Shown in pieces: positions 12,810 through 23,675 of a stretch of 64,000 nucleotides of DNA. The stretch lies in assembly GCF_004217135.1 (NCBI RefSeq), contig NZ_SHKK01000001.1, forward strand, positions 3,596,001 through 3,660,000, given 5' to 3'. The stretch's first letter is position 1; each line of letters opens with the position of its first letter. The stretch is from Micromonospora violae (GTDB lineage: Bacteria > Actinomycetota > Actinomycetes > Mycobacteriales > Micromonosporaceae). The notes under the pieces are model-generated. The model was not told the origin of the DNA. It worked only from the letters and a program-made list of their open reading frames with translations, and searched no databases. A program made the position numbers and the translations under genes.

Positions 12810-12954
12810 CAAACCCGACAAACCACCGGCCCGCCGTGGTTGGCGGACCCGACACGGCGGACACAGCGGCGTGATCGACTCGCGTTTCAGGAAAACGCGG
12901 GGTCCCGATGCCAGGGACACCCCGACATCATGAAAACCCGAGTCGATCACGCCC
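12810..12954. repeat. Palindrome-bearing repeat, copy 2
   Basis: Second copy, aligned to copy 1 with substitutions and a 1-bp indel. The arms are 12873-12892 and 12928-12948. A further partial piece (GACACCCCGACATCACGGGATC) follows at about 12967, just before the uvrC stop. Confidence 0.85.
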
Positions 12955-12987
12955 GCCGTTGCGCCGGGACACCCCGACATCACGGGA

Positions 12988-14994
12988 TCAGGTGCTGGGC
13001 TTCGCGTCCGGGCCGTCGCCGGCCTTCGTGTCCTTGTCCAGGGCGGTCAGGATCGCCTCGGCGGTGCGCCGGCCCACCCCCGGCACCTCGGTGATCTCTT
13101 CGACCGTCGCGGCCGAGAGTCGCTTGAGGGAACCGAAGTGCCGCAGCAGCGCTTTGCGACGCACCTCACCCAGGCCGGGTACGTGGTCCAGCGCCGACTC
13201 GGTCATCCGCTTGGAGCGGCGCTGCCGGTGGAAGGTGATGGCGAACCGGTGGGCCTCGTCACGCACCCGTTGCAGCAGGTAGAGCCCTTCCGAGGTGCGC
13301 GGAAGGATGACCGGGAACTCGTCGTCGGGGAGCCACACCTCCTCCAGCCGCTTGGCCAGCCCGCACAGGGCCACGTCGTCGATGCCCAGGTCGGCGAGGG
13401 CCTGCGCGGCGGCCGCGACCTGTGGGGCACCGCCGTCGACGACCACCAGTTGCGGCGGGTACGCGAATTTGCGTGGCCTGCCGGTGGTCGGATCGATCAG
13501 GACGCCGACCTGCGGCTCGACAGCGCCTTGAGCGGTGGCCGCATCGGGAGGGGTGGCCGCGTCGTCGGCCGACTCCACGCCCACCTCGCCGGTCTCGGCT
13601 CTGGCGTCCAGGTAGCGGGCGAAGCGGCGCCGGAGCACCTCGGACATCGCGGAGAGGTCGTCGGTGGCGCCCCGGACGATGAACCGCCGGTACTCGCTCT
13701 TGCGGGGCAACCCGTCCTCGAAGACCACCATGCTGGCCACCACGTCGGTGCCCTGGATCTGGGAGATGTCGAAACACTCGATGCGCAGCGGCGAGGTGCT
13801 CATGCCCAGCGCCTCGCTGATCTCGTCCAGTGCCTTGCCCCGGGTGGTCAGGTCACCGGAGCGCTTCAGCTTGTGCCGGGCCAACGCGTCCTTGGCGTTG
13901 CGCTCCACCGTCTCCATCAGGGAGCGCTTGTCGCCGCGCTGCGGCACCCGCAGCGACACCCGACTGCCCCGGTGGTCGGAGAGCCAGTCGGCCAGCGCGT
14001 CGGCATCCGCGGGCAGCTCGGGGACCAGCAGCTCCCGGGGGACGTCGGCTTCGCCGTGCTCGCCGCCGTAAACCTGGGTGCAGAAGTGGTGGACCAGGTC
14101 TCCGGTGGTCAGGTCCTCGGTCTTCTCCACCACCCAGCCGCGCTGGCCACGGACCCGGCCGTCGCGGACGTGGAAGACCTGCACGGCCGCTTCGAGCGGG
14201 TCGTCGGCGAAGGCGACGACGTCGGCGTCGGTGCCGTCGCCGAGCACCACGGTCTGCTTCTCCATGGCTCGGCGCAGTGCGGCCACGTCGTCGCGCAGCC
14301 GGGCGGCCCGCTCGAACTCCAACTGCTCGCTCGCCTCGGTCATCTCGCGTTCGATCTTGCGGACCATGGTGTCGGTGCGTCCGGCCATGAAGTCGCAGAA
14401 CCCGTCGACGATGGCCCGGTGTTCGTCGGCGGAGACGGTGCCGACGCACGGCGCCGAGCACTTACCGATGTAGCCCAGCAGGCAGGGACGCCCGACCTGA
14501 CCGGCCCGCTTGAACACCCCGGCGGAGCACGTCCGGGCGGGGAACACCCGCAGCAGCAGGTCGAGGGTTTCCCGGATGGCCCAGGCGTGCGAATAGGGGC
14601 CGAAGTAGCGCACGCCCTTGCGCTTGGCACCGCGCATCACCTGCAGCCGTGGGTACTCCTCGTCGAGGGTGACGGCGAGATAGGGGTACGACTTGTCGTC
14701 GCGGTAGCGGACGTTGAACCGGGGGTCGTACTGCTTGATCCAGGTGAATTCCTGCTGGAGCGCCTCGACCTCGGTGCCGACGGTGATCCAGTCCACCGAC
14801 TCCGCGGTGGTGACCATCTGGCGGGTGCGCTCGTGCAGGTTCCAGACGTCACCGAAGTAGGAGTTGAGTCGGCTGCGCAGGTTCCGTGCCTTGCCGACGT
14901 AGATCACCCGGCCGGTACCGTCGCGGAAGCGGTAGACCCCCGGGAGCTCCGGGATGGTGCCGGGTGCGGGACGGTAGGTCGAGGGGTCAGCCAC
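12988..14994 (-). CDS. uvrC: Excinuclease ABC subunit C
   Basis: Makes both incisions around UvrA/B-marked lesions. The 668-residue protein has an N-terminal GIY-YIG nuclease ([26 protein letters not shown]), a four-Cys cluster ([24 protein letters not shown]), a UVR domain binding UvrB ([15 protein letters not shown]), an RNase H-like second nuclease ([16 protein letters not shown]) and C-terminal helix-hairpin-helix motifs ([17 protein letters not shown]). GTG at 14994 lies 7 bp after TAGGCT, so the message is probably leaderless. An upstream in-frame start would lie at or before the transcript start and is unlikely. Confidence 0.96.
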   Translation of the reverse strand: MADPSTYRPAPGTIPELPGVYRFRDGTGRVIYVGKARNLRSRLNSYFGDVWNLHERTRQMVTTAESVDWITVGTEVEALQQEFTWIKQYDPRFNVRYRDDKSYPYLAVTLDEEYPRLQVMRGAKRKGVRYFGPYSHAWAIRETLDLLLRVFPARTCSAGVFKRAGQVGRPCLLGYIGKCSAPCVGTVSADEHRAIVDGFCDFMAGRTDTMVRKIEREMTEASEQLEFERAARLRDDVAALRRAMEKQTVVLGDGTDADVVAFADDPLEAAVQVFHVRDGRVRGQRGWVVEKTEDLTTGDLVHHFCTQVYGGEHGEADVPRELLVPELPADADALADWLSDHRGSRVSLRVPQRGDKRSLMETVERNAKDALARHKLKRSGDLTTRGKALDEISEALGMSTSPLRIECFDISQIQGTDVVASMVVFEDGLPRKSEYRRFIVRGATDDLSAMSEVLRRRFARYLDARAETGEVGVESADDAATPPDAATAQGAVEPQVGVLIDPTTGRPRKFAYPPQLVVVDGGAPQVAAAAQALADLGIDDVALCGLAKRLEEVWLPDDEFPVILPRTSEGLYLLQRVRDEAHRFAITFHRQRRSKRMTESALDHVPGLGEVRRKALLRHFGSLKRLSAATVEEITEVPGVGRRTAEAILTALDKDTKAGDGPDAKPST

Positions 14995-15001
14995 GCCACC
15001 A

Positions 15002-15024
15002 AGCCTAGTCCGCAGCACCGACAG
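15002..15024 (-). promoter_or_regulatory. RecA-independent damage-type promoter of uvrC
   Basis: Minus strand CTGTCGGTG (15016-15024), 8 bp, TAGGCT (15002-15007). The 9-mer matches the mycobacterial PafBC motif TTGTCRGTG at 8 of 9 positions. The -10 ends 7 bp before the GTG start. Confidence 0.8.
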
Positions 15025-15055
15025 CCCAGCGCGGGCGCGTGATCCACTCCACGTC

Positions 15056-15100
15056 CCGGAGGTCGGGGTGTCGGCCCGGCACGGACACCCCGACCTCCGG
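15056..15100. terminator. 17-bp perfect palindrome between the Rieske gene and uvrC
   Basis: Stem CCGGAGGTCGGGGTGTC (15056-15072) and its exact complement (15084-15100) around an 11-nt loop. It could end the Rieske transcript. Its flanks (GTGATCCACTC before, GGAAACGCGG after) resemble the 145-bp repeats downstream of uvrC, so it may be a third, diverged member of that family. Confidence 0.6.
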
Positions 15101-15162
15101 AAACGCGGCTCGGCCTTGCCGCGGCGGGGCGGACCGGCCCGGTCCGCCGACCCCGCTACGGA

Positions 15163-15645
15163 TCAGGCCAGCGAGATCTGGTCGCCGGTGACCTTGATGT
15201 TCTTCGGCGGCAGCGGCTTGGTGGCCGGGCCGGCCTTCACGGAGCCGTCCTCGATCGAGAACCTGCTGCCGTGGCAGGTGCAGTTGATGGTGCCGCCGTC
15301 GACGTTCGTCACCGGGCAGTTCTGGTGCGTACAGATCGGGCTGAAGCCCTTGAACTGGCCGGCCGTCGGCTGGGTGATGACCACCCCGGCGGTGGTGAGG
15401 ACCTTGCCGCCCCCGACCGGGATGTCGGCGGTGGTGGCCACCGACTGGGCATTCTGCCGATCGCCGCCGCCGGCGTCTCCGGTGCTGGGCACGGCGGGGC
15501 CACCGCTGGTGGGTGCGGCGCTGCCACCACCGTCGTCGCTACCGCAGGCCGCCAGGACGACGGCCGCGCCGACCGCCCCGGCGCCGGTGAGCAGGGTACG
15601 ACGTGTCGGCGTACCCGAACCGGTCAACGCCTGATCGTCACTCAT
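15163..15645 (-). CDS. Rieske [2Fe-2S] lipoprotein
   Basis: A 160-residue exported iron-sulfur protein. The N-terminus has a Tat-type twin arginine (RRTLLTGAGAVG) and a lipobox LAAC with Cys34 as lipidated residue. A Gly/Ser/Pro-rich linker leads to the Rieske domain. The cluster ligands are Cys105 and His107 in CTHQNC, and Cys122 and His125 in CTCHGSRF, with Cys110 and Cys124 placed to form the usual disulfide. It is not fused to a cytochrome bc1 or oxygenase and no partner is nearby, so the electron partner is unknown. ATG at 15645 opens the Tat signal; the longer frame lacks support. Confidence 0.9.
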   Translation of the reverse strand: MSDDQALTGSGTPTRRTLLTGAGAVGAAVVLAACGSDDGGGSAAPTSGGPAVPSTGDAGGGDRQNAQSVATTADIPVGGGKVLTTAGVVITQPTAGQFKGFSPICTHQNCPVTNVDGGTINCTCHGSRFSIEDGSVKAGPATKPLPPKNIKVTGDQISLA

Positions 15646-15753
15646 GCCTCGCCTCTCTCTAGCCCGCTGCGCCGGTAGATGGCCGACACACTTCTCCACA
15701 CGGGCAACTGTGCCGGATGGTTCACGGCGGCACTCGTCCGACCCGGCAAATGG

Positions 15754-15788
15754 GGGTGGGGCGGGTCGTCAACCGACCCGCCCCACCC
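15754..15788 (-). terminator. Terminator hairpin after uvrA
   Basis: A perfect 15-bp stem (GGGTGGGGCGGGTCG and complement) with a 5-nt loop, 20 bp past the uvrA stop. The T-run on the minus side is weak (CCATTTGCC). Confidence 0.65.
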
Positions 15789-15807
15789 GAGAAACCACAG
15801 ACAGAGG

Positions 15808-18753
<2,946 letters not shown>

Positions 18754-18848
18754 GGTGCGTGTACTCCCGGGAGAAGATGAAGCGAAGGATGTGTCCCGCT
18801 CTGGGTGGTCTTGAGCGGTCGTGCGGGCGCGGAAAACGCGCCTCGGCA

Positions 18849-18871
18849 ACTCTAGCCCCGAGGTACGACAG
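18849..18871 (-). promoter_or_regulatory. RecA-independent damage-type promoter of uvrA
   Basis: Minus strand CTGTCGTAC (18863-18871), 8 bp, TAGAGT (18849-18854). Unlike the other repair genes here this gives a leader of about 90 nt. The last three positions of the 9-mer diverge from TTGTCRGTG. Confidence 0.6.
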
Positions 18872-18981
18872 TTTCCCTCGCCCGCACATTCCCCCAGCTC
18901 AGCGCGGTCGGCCGCGCCGCCGCGCACGCCCCGCCGACGGGCGTCCGATCAGTCGACGAGCACCCGGTCAGCAGCGCCCGG

Positions 18982-20052
18982 TCAGTAGCCGCCGGGCGTC
19001 GGCGGGCGGGTCGTCCGACGCCGGGCCGACCGCCACCCGCCGCGGCGCTCCGCCGCCACCCGGGCCTCCCGCCGTCGGCTCTCGTGGGCCACCTCTCCTT
19101 GCAGCCGCCGCCAGCTCTCCCACCGACGGGTGGAGAGCTCCCCGGTGTGCAGCGCCTCCCGGACCGCGCAGGCGGGTTCGCCGTCGTGACCGCAGTCGGC
19201 GTACCGGCAGCCCTCGGCCAGCCCGGCGATATCGGCGAACGCCTGGTCGAGCCCGGCCACCCCGTCCAGCAGGCCGACCGCCCGTACGCCCGGGGTGTCG
19301 ATCACCGCACCGCCGCCGGGGATGGGCACGAGGGCCCGCCAGGTGGTGGTGTGCCGACCCTTGCCGTCGACCCGTCGGATCGCCTGGGTGGGCATCATCA
19401 CCGCCCCGGCGAGGGCGTTGACCAGGCTCGACTTGCCCGCACCGGACGGGCCGAGCAGACCGAGCGTGCGGCCGTGCGCTACCTCGGCGCGCAGCGCGTC
19501 CAGGCCGAGGCCCTGTTCGGCGCTGACCGGCAGCACCGGCACCCCGGGGGCGACCTCGGCCAACTGGCGGGCCAGCGCGGTCGGGTCGGCCGCGAGGTCC
19601 GCCTTGGTCAGCACGACCAGCGGCCGGGCACCGGACTCGTGGGCCAGGGAGAGCAGCCGCTCGATCCGGCCCACGTCCGGCTCGGGGTGCACCGGCTCCA
19701 CCACGGCGGCGGCGTCGAGGTTGGCGGCCAGCACCTGGCCGCTGGCGTCCTTACCGGCGGTACGCCGGATCAGCGCGCCCCGCCGCGGCAGCACCGCCGC
19801 CACGGTGACGCGGCGGTCCGGCCAGTGGCTGAGCAGCACCCAGTCCCCGGCGCAGGGCAACGCGGACGGGTCCCGCGCGGCGGCGGTCAGTACCGCCCCG
19901 CCCAGGCTGGCCCGGACCGGGCCGACCGCGGTGAGCACCGTGCAGACCCCCCGGTCCACCCGGGCCACCCGACCCGGCTGGTGCTCGCCGCGGCGGGCGG
20001 CGTACGCCGCCCGCTCGGCGTTCCAGCCGAGGGCGGTCAAATCGATTGTCAT
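18982..20052 (-). CDS. rsgA: Ribosome small subunit-dependent GTPase A
   Basis: RsgA is a circularly permuted GTPase that checks late 30S maturation. In the 356-residue protein the G4 motif LTKAD (about residue 145) precedes G1 GPSGAGKSSLVNAL (about 205) and G3 DTPGVRAVGL (about 250), as expected for permutation. An N-terminal OB-fold precedes them, and a zinc site (CRYADCGHDGEPAC) follows. The C-terminus is rich in Arg, fitting rRNA contact. ATG has GAGGATG upstream. It is divergent from the maleylpyruvate isomerase-like gene. Confidence 0.94.
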   Translation of the reverse strand: MTIDLTALGWNAERAAYAARRGEHQPGRVARVDRGVCTVLTAVGPVRASLGGAVLTAAARDPSALPCAGDWVLLSHWPDRRVTVAAVLPRRGALIRRTAGKDASGQVLAANLDAAAVVEPVHPEPDVGRIERLLSLAHESGARPLVVLTKADLAADPTALARQLAEVAPGVPVLPVSAEQGLGLDALRAEVAHGRTLGLLGPSGAGKSSLVNALAGAVMMPTQAIRRVDGKGRHTTTWRALVPIPGGGAVIDTPGVRAVGLLDGVAGLDQAFADIAGLAEGCRYADCGHDGEPACAVREALHTGELSTRRWESWRRLQGEVAHESRRREARVAAERRGGWRSARRRTTRPPTPGGY

Positions 20053-20219
20053 GGCATCCTCATCGGTGTCGAAGCTGGCTGATGGCGGAACACGCGCGTG
20101 ACGTCCGGCATGATCACCACCTCCGTCCGATGTCCCGGTGCCGCGTCTGCCGCTGACGGTAGGTCCCGCGCCGACGCGCCGAAAGCGATTTCCCCGGCGA
20201 CGGCGCGCCGGCGGACCGC

Positions 20220-20225
20220 TAGGGT
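20220..20225 (+). promoter_or_regulatory. Leaderless -10 box TAGGGT
   Basis: TAGGGT ends 6 bp before the GTG of the maleylpyruvate isomerase-like gene, so transcription should start at or near the start codon. Confidence 0.55.
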
Positions 20226-20231
20226 CGACGG

Positions 20232-20948
20232 GTGACCACGGATCCGCTGCTGCTGATGGGCGAGGTGGACGCGGCCACCAGCCGACTACTCCGTACCGCC
20301 GCGTCTTTCGACGCCGCGGACCTGGCCGCCGCGTCGCTGCTGCCGGGCTGGACGCGCGGCCACGTGCTGGCGCATCTGGCGCGCAACGCCGACGGCTTCG
20401 TCAACCTGCTCACCGCGGCCCGCACCGGGGCGGCGCTGCCGATGTACGCCTCGTTGGAGGCCCGCGCGACGGACATCGAAGCTGGTTCGGGCCGACCACC
20501 GGCCGCGCACCTGGACGACCTGCGGCGTACGGCCGACCTGTTCGCCGAGGCGGTCGCGGCGATGCCGGTCGAGGCCTGGGCGGCGACGGTGCAGGCGCGG
20601 AAGGGCCCCTGGCCGGCCGCGCTGCTCGTCTGGGGTCGCCTGCGCGAGATCGAGGTGCACCACCTCGACCTGGCCGCCGACTACCGGGCTGCGCACTGGT
20701 CGAAGACGTTCGCCCACCGACTGTTGCGCGAGGCGGCAAGCCATCACGCGATGACGTCGACGCCGCCGTCGATGGTGCTCCGCCTCGACGGCAGCGAGCA
20801 TGAGGTGGTAATCGGCGAGCGCGTCGGCGCTCCGGTCGTCGCTGGTCCCGCCCCCGACCTCGCCGCCTGGCTGATCGGCCGCGCCGACGGCGCCCCGCTC
20901 TCCGTCACCCCCGACGGTCCCCTACCTACTCCACCGGAATGGATTTAG
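20232..20948 (+). CDS. Mycothiol-dependent maleylpyruvate isomerase-family protein
   Basis: Belongs to the MDMPI/DinB-like four-helix metalloprotein family, whose founding member isomerises maleylpyruvate with mycothiol; many members are uncharacterised mycothiol transferases. The 238-residue protein has the N-terminal LLPGWTRGHVLAHLARNADG block with a candidate metal His, a second histidine cluster in REIEVHHLDLAADY, and a small C-terminal domain. The start is GTG with a -10 box just upstream and no Shine-Dalgarno. The MBL hydrolase follows after 7 bp, so the two form an operon, perhaps for thiol-linked detoxification. Confidence 0.85.
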   Translation: MTTDPLLLMGEVDAATSRLLRTAASFDAADLAAASLLPGWTRGHVLAHLARNADGFVNLLTAARTGAALPMYASLEARATDIEAGSGRPPAAHLDDLRRTADLFAEAVAAMPVEAWAATVQARKGPWPAALLVWGRLREIEVHHLDLAADYRAAHWSKTFAHRLLREAASHHAMTSTPPSMVLRLDGSEHEVVIGERVGAPVVAGPAPDLAAWLIGRADGAPLSVTPDGPLPTPPEWI

Positions 20949-20955
20949 AAACGTC

Positions 20956-21609
20956 ATGACATACAGCGGAGACGTCACGAACGGCGGCGCACCGGCGGTA
21001 CGGGAGTTGGACGGGCTGACCATCAGCAAGCTGTCGGTGGGCCCGATGGACAACAACGCCTACCTGCTGCGCTGCACGGGCACCGGTGACCAGGTGCTGA
21101 TCGACGCCGCCAACGAGGCACCCCGGCTGCTCGAACTGATCGGTGACGGTGGTCTGACCGCCGTGGTGACGACCCACCAGCACATGGATCACTGGGTGGC
21201 GTTGGAGGAGGTCGTCGCCAAGACCGGCGCCCGGGCGCTGGTGCACGCCGATGACGCGGCGGGGCTGCCGATCGAGGCGGAGCAGCTGGCCGACGGCGAC
21301 ACCGTGGCGGTCGGCGACTGCACGCTGGAGGTCATCCACATCAAGGGGCACACCCCGGGTTCGATCGCACTGCTCTACCGCGACCCGGCCGGCACCCCGC
21401 ACCTTTTCACGGGCGACAGTCTCTTCCCCGGTGGGGTGGGCAACACCGACAAGGACCCGGAACGCTTCGCGGCGCTGATCGGCGACGTCGAGCACAAGCT
21501 GTTCGACCGGCTCCCGGACGAGACCTGGTTCTACCCGGGCCACGGCAAGGACAGCACCCTGGGCGCAGAACGCCCCGCCCTCCCCCAGTGGAAAGCCCGA
21601 GGCTGGTAA
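20956..21609 (+). CDS. Metallo-beta-lactamase fold hydrolase (glyoxalase II-like)
   Basis: A 217-residue binuclear-metal hydrolase. The metal motif is THQHMDHW near residue 75, with further ligands His in KGHTPGS, Asp in TGDSLFPGG and His in YPGHGKDS. The compact size and layout resemble hydroxyacylglutathione hydrolases, which cleave thioesters. Next to a mycothiol-dependent enzyme, a mycothiol thioester substrate is a reasonable guess, but that is inference. It ends in a convergent spacer holding a very stable hairpin. Confidence 0.88.
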   Translation: MTYSGDVTNGGAPAVRELDGLTISKLSVGPMDNNAYLLRCTGTGDQVLIDAANEAPRLLELIGDGGLTAVVTTHQHMDHWVALEEVVAKTGARALVHADDAAGLPIEAEQLADGDTVAVGDCTLEVIHIKGHTPGSIALLYRDPAGTPHLFTGDSLFPGGVGNTDKDPERFAALIGDVEHKLFDRLPDETWFYPGHGKDSTLGAERPALPQWKARGW

Positions 21610-21730
21610 CCCCCACCCACCCCGACCCACCCAACCCCGAAACCGGATCACCAACCGTCGACCAAGCACCACCAAGCCCAACAACCCCGTCGGCGGGCGG
21701 CGGCACGCCCCGCGCGACCCGGACCACGAC

Positions 21731-21806
21731 GGGGCGGGGGCCCGCCGCGCCCGGCGCAGGGATCAAGCCTGACCGCCCGGAGCCGGGCGCGGCGGGCCCC
21801 CGCCCC
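21731..21806. repeat. Conserved-loop hairpin, copy 1 (probable bidirectional terminator)
   Basis: A perfect 25-bp stem (21731-21755 with 21782-21806) around a 26-nt loop that starts GCAGGGATCAAGCCTGACC. The loop itself can form a 4-bp CAGG/CCTG helix around GATCAAG. It lies between the convergent MBL hydrolase and DedA genes, 40 bp from the DedA stop. The same loop, with one substitution, recurs at 53775-53800 inside a different stem. Confidence 0.85.
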
Positions 21807-21846
21807 CCACCGCAACCCGGCCCCGACCCCCGCAACAAACCAAACC

Positions 21847-22455
21847 TCAGCCAACGACAGCGAACAACCGCCGCCGCAAACCCAGCAGCACGCCAGCCGC
21901 CAGCACCAGCCCGACTCCCATGGTGACCAGCAGCGGGCTGGGGTGGCCCGGCAGCAGCCCGGCCACCGACCGGGAGGCGGTGCCCAGGACGAGGTAGAGA
22001 CCGGCCCAGGCGGCCGCGCCGAGGGCCGCGCAGCCGAGAAATCGGCGGTACGACATCCGCAGCCCGCCGGCGGCCAGTGGCAGCAGCGCGTTGAAGACGG
22101 GCAGGAACGGGGCGACGACCATCATCCGACCGCCGCCGCGGCGCAGGATTCCCTCCGCCGCTGTCCAGCGGGTCTCGCCGATCCAGCCGCCGACGCGACT
22201 GTGCCGCAGTCGGTCGGCGTAGCGACGGCCGACCAGGAAGCTCAGCGACCAGCCGGCCAGGCAGCCGACCAGCACCGCGGTGAAGGTGGCCAGCCCGGTG
22301 GTGGGGCGGCCGACCCCGACGGCGGCGAGGATCGCGACGTCGCCGGGGATGAGGACACCCAGCAGGGGTACGGCGTCGAAGAGCATGACGAGCCCGAGCG
22401 CACCCATCAGCAGCAGAACCGGTAGTTCTCCGATCTGGGTCAGCCATTGCGTCAT
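21847..22455 (-). CDS. DedA-family membrane protein, divergent
   Basis: A 202-residue integral membrane protein of the DedA/VTT family; members flip or sense undecaprenyl phosphate and other lipids. The N-terminal re-entrant segment is recognisable (LLGVLIPGDVAILAAV). In the second half, where the family normally has GRF-P-x-R, this protein reads APFLPVFNALLPLAAGG, so both conserved arginines are absent. About five membrane segments can be drawn. It lies 101 bp after the methyltransferase on the same strand. Confidence 0.83.
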   Translation of the reverse strand: MTQWLTQIGELPVLLLMGALGLVMLFDAVPLLGVLIPGDVAILAAVGVGRPTTGLATFTAVLVGCLAGWSLSFLVGRRYADRLRHSRVGGWIGETRWTAAEGILRRGGGRMMVVAPFLPVFNALLPLAAGGLRMSYRRFLGCAALGAAAWAGLYLVLGTASRSVAGLLPGHPSPLLVTMGVGLVLAAGVLLGLRRRLFAVVG

Positions 22456-22556
22456 GCGTCGACGCTATGGCCGCCACGCCACTTCGGACATCGGGTCGCA
22501 GCCCCCAGTGACCCCTGGTATCGGCCTCGGGGTCGCCCCTGAGTCGGGGTTTGGTC

Positions 22557-23252
22557 TCAGGCGGGGCGCAGCACCTGCACGTGGCGTAGCGACGAGTCGA
22601 CCGAGGGTTCGGTGGTGGGCACCGGGTAGTCGGCCAGCACGGCCAGCCGGTCCGTCGGTAGGTGTCCCCGGCCGGGGTCGCCGACCAGCACGTCGGCACC
22701 GGCGGCGGCGACCCGTTGCAGGTAGGGCAGCATCCGGTCGGCCATCTCGCGGTCGTAGAAGACGTCTCCGGCGAGCACCAGGTCGGCCGTCGCCTCGGTG
22801 CTGTCGAGCAGGTCGTTCCCGGTGGCGTCGACGGCGACCTGGTTGGCCCGCGCGTTGAGGGTGACGGCGGCGACGGCGTACGGGTCGATGTCGTTGGCGG
22901 TCACCTCCGCCGCACCGGCCAGCGCGGCGGCGATGGCCACCAGTCCGGACCCGGCGGCGAGGTCGAGCACCCGGCGGCCGAGGGCCAACTCCGGGTGGTC
23001 GAGCAGGTGGCGGGCCAGGGCCTGCCCTCCGGCCCAGGCGGAGGCCCAGTACGGTGCCGGCAGCGCGTGGCCGGCGGCGGCCTCCATTCTGGCCCACCAG
23101 ACGATGGCGTCCTCGGCCAGGTGCAGCCGCACCTCGGGGACGAACGGGGTGGGCATCAACCGGAGCCGGTCCAGACCGGAGCCGGGCGCGTCGATTTCGC
23201 GTTCCAACTCGGTCAGCGCGTGGGCTGCGGCATCCCTCATCGGCGCAAGCAT
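22557..23252 (-). CDS. Class I SAM-dependent methyltransferase (ETFB/PrmA-like)
   Basis: A Rossmann-fold methyltransferase of the family that includes electron-transfer-flavoprotein-beta lysine methyltransferase and PrmA. Motif I is [19 protein letters not shown], followed by the acidic [11 protein letters not shown]; the catalytic region [15 protein letters not shown] replaces the usual post-motif. Substrate is not predictable. Start is uncertain: ATG at 23252 (231 residues), ATG at 23240 or GTG at 23306 are all possible and none has a clear Shine-Dalgarno. Confidence 0.82.
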   Translation of the reverse strand: MLAPMRDAAAHALTELEREIDAPGSGLDRLRLMPTPFVPEVRLHLAEDAIVWWARMEAAAGHALPAPYWASAWAGGQALARHLLDHPELALGRRVLDLAAGSGLVAIAAALAGAAEVTANDIDPYAVAAVTLNARANQVAVDATGNDLLDSTEATADLVLAGDVFYDREMADRMLPYLQRVAAAGADVLVGDPGRGHLPTDRLAVLADYPVPTTEPSVDSSLRHVQVLRPA

Positions 23253-23423
23253 GCCGCAGCGGCGGTCGGTCGGGGTGGGTTTCGCATGCCGCCGCGCAGA
23301 GTTCACTCGAAGACCTACGGCACTTCGGCCAGCGAATCGGGGTTTTGCCCGTTACTGTCGAACAGGTACGGGCGATCATCGGCCAGCGGCCGAGGGTCAG
23401 CCGCTTTGAACAGGGAGAGATGC

Positions 23424-23627
23424 ATGGCAACCGGCACGGTTAAGTGGTTCAACTCGGAAAAGGGCTTCGGCTTCATCGAGCAGGACGGTGGAGGGCCGGA
23501 CGTGTTCGTCCACTACTCCGCCATCGCGACGAGCGGCTACCGGGAGCTCAACGAGGGCCAGAAGGTCGAGTTCGAGGTGACCCAGGGGCAGAAGGGTCCG
23601 CAGGCGGACAACGTCCGCCCGATGTAG
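23424..23627 (+). CDS. Cold-shock protein, CspA family
   Basis: A 67-residue single cold-shock domain, an RNA chaperone. RNP1 (KGFGFIEQ) and RNP2 (VFVHYSAI) motifs are intact. ATG has GGGAGAG 5 nt upstream. A weak promoter (TTGCCC 23345-23350, TACGGG 23367-23372, 16-bp spacer) would give a leader of about 45 nt, short compared with the thermosensing leader of E. coli cspA. It is the only monocistronic plus gene in this stretch and ends at a bidirectional hairpin. Confidence 0.96.
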   Translation: MATGTVKWFNSEKGFGFIEQDGGGPDVFVHYSAIATSGYRELNEGQKVEFEVTQGQKGPQADNVRPM

Positions 23628-23639
23628 CTCCGTGCCGGT

Positions 23640-23666
23640 GACGGCGGCCGGTGTCCGGCCGCCGTC
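23640..23666. terminator. Bidirectional hairpin between the cold-shock and MFS genes
   Basis: A perfect 12-bp stem (GACGGCGGCCGG and complement) with a 3-nt loop in the convergent spacer. There is no T-run on either side. Confidence 0.65.
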
Positions 23667-23675
23667 GCAGCGCAC

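Larger units (their letters stand above)
12293..12987. other. 695-bp spacer between the C39 gene and uvrC
   Basis: No credible coding sequence. It holds a GC-rich leader region for the C39 gene (a possible TATACC -10 near 12490 on the minus strand) and two copies of a 145-bp repeat, listed separately. Long open frames here are GC-rich artefacts. Confidence 0.7.

Noticed and set aside
12554-12954. The two 145-bp repeats as a CRISPR array
   Set aside because: Only two units, far too long, with palindromic content and no cas genes.
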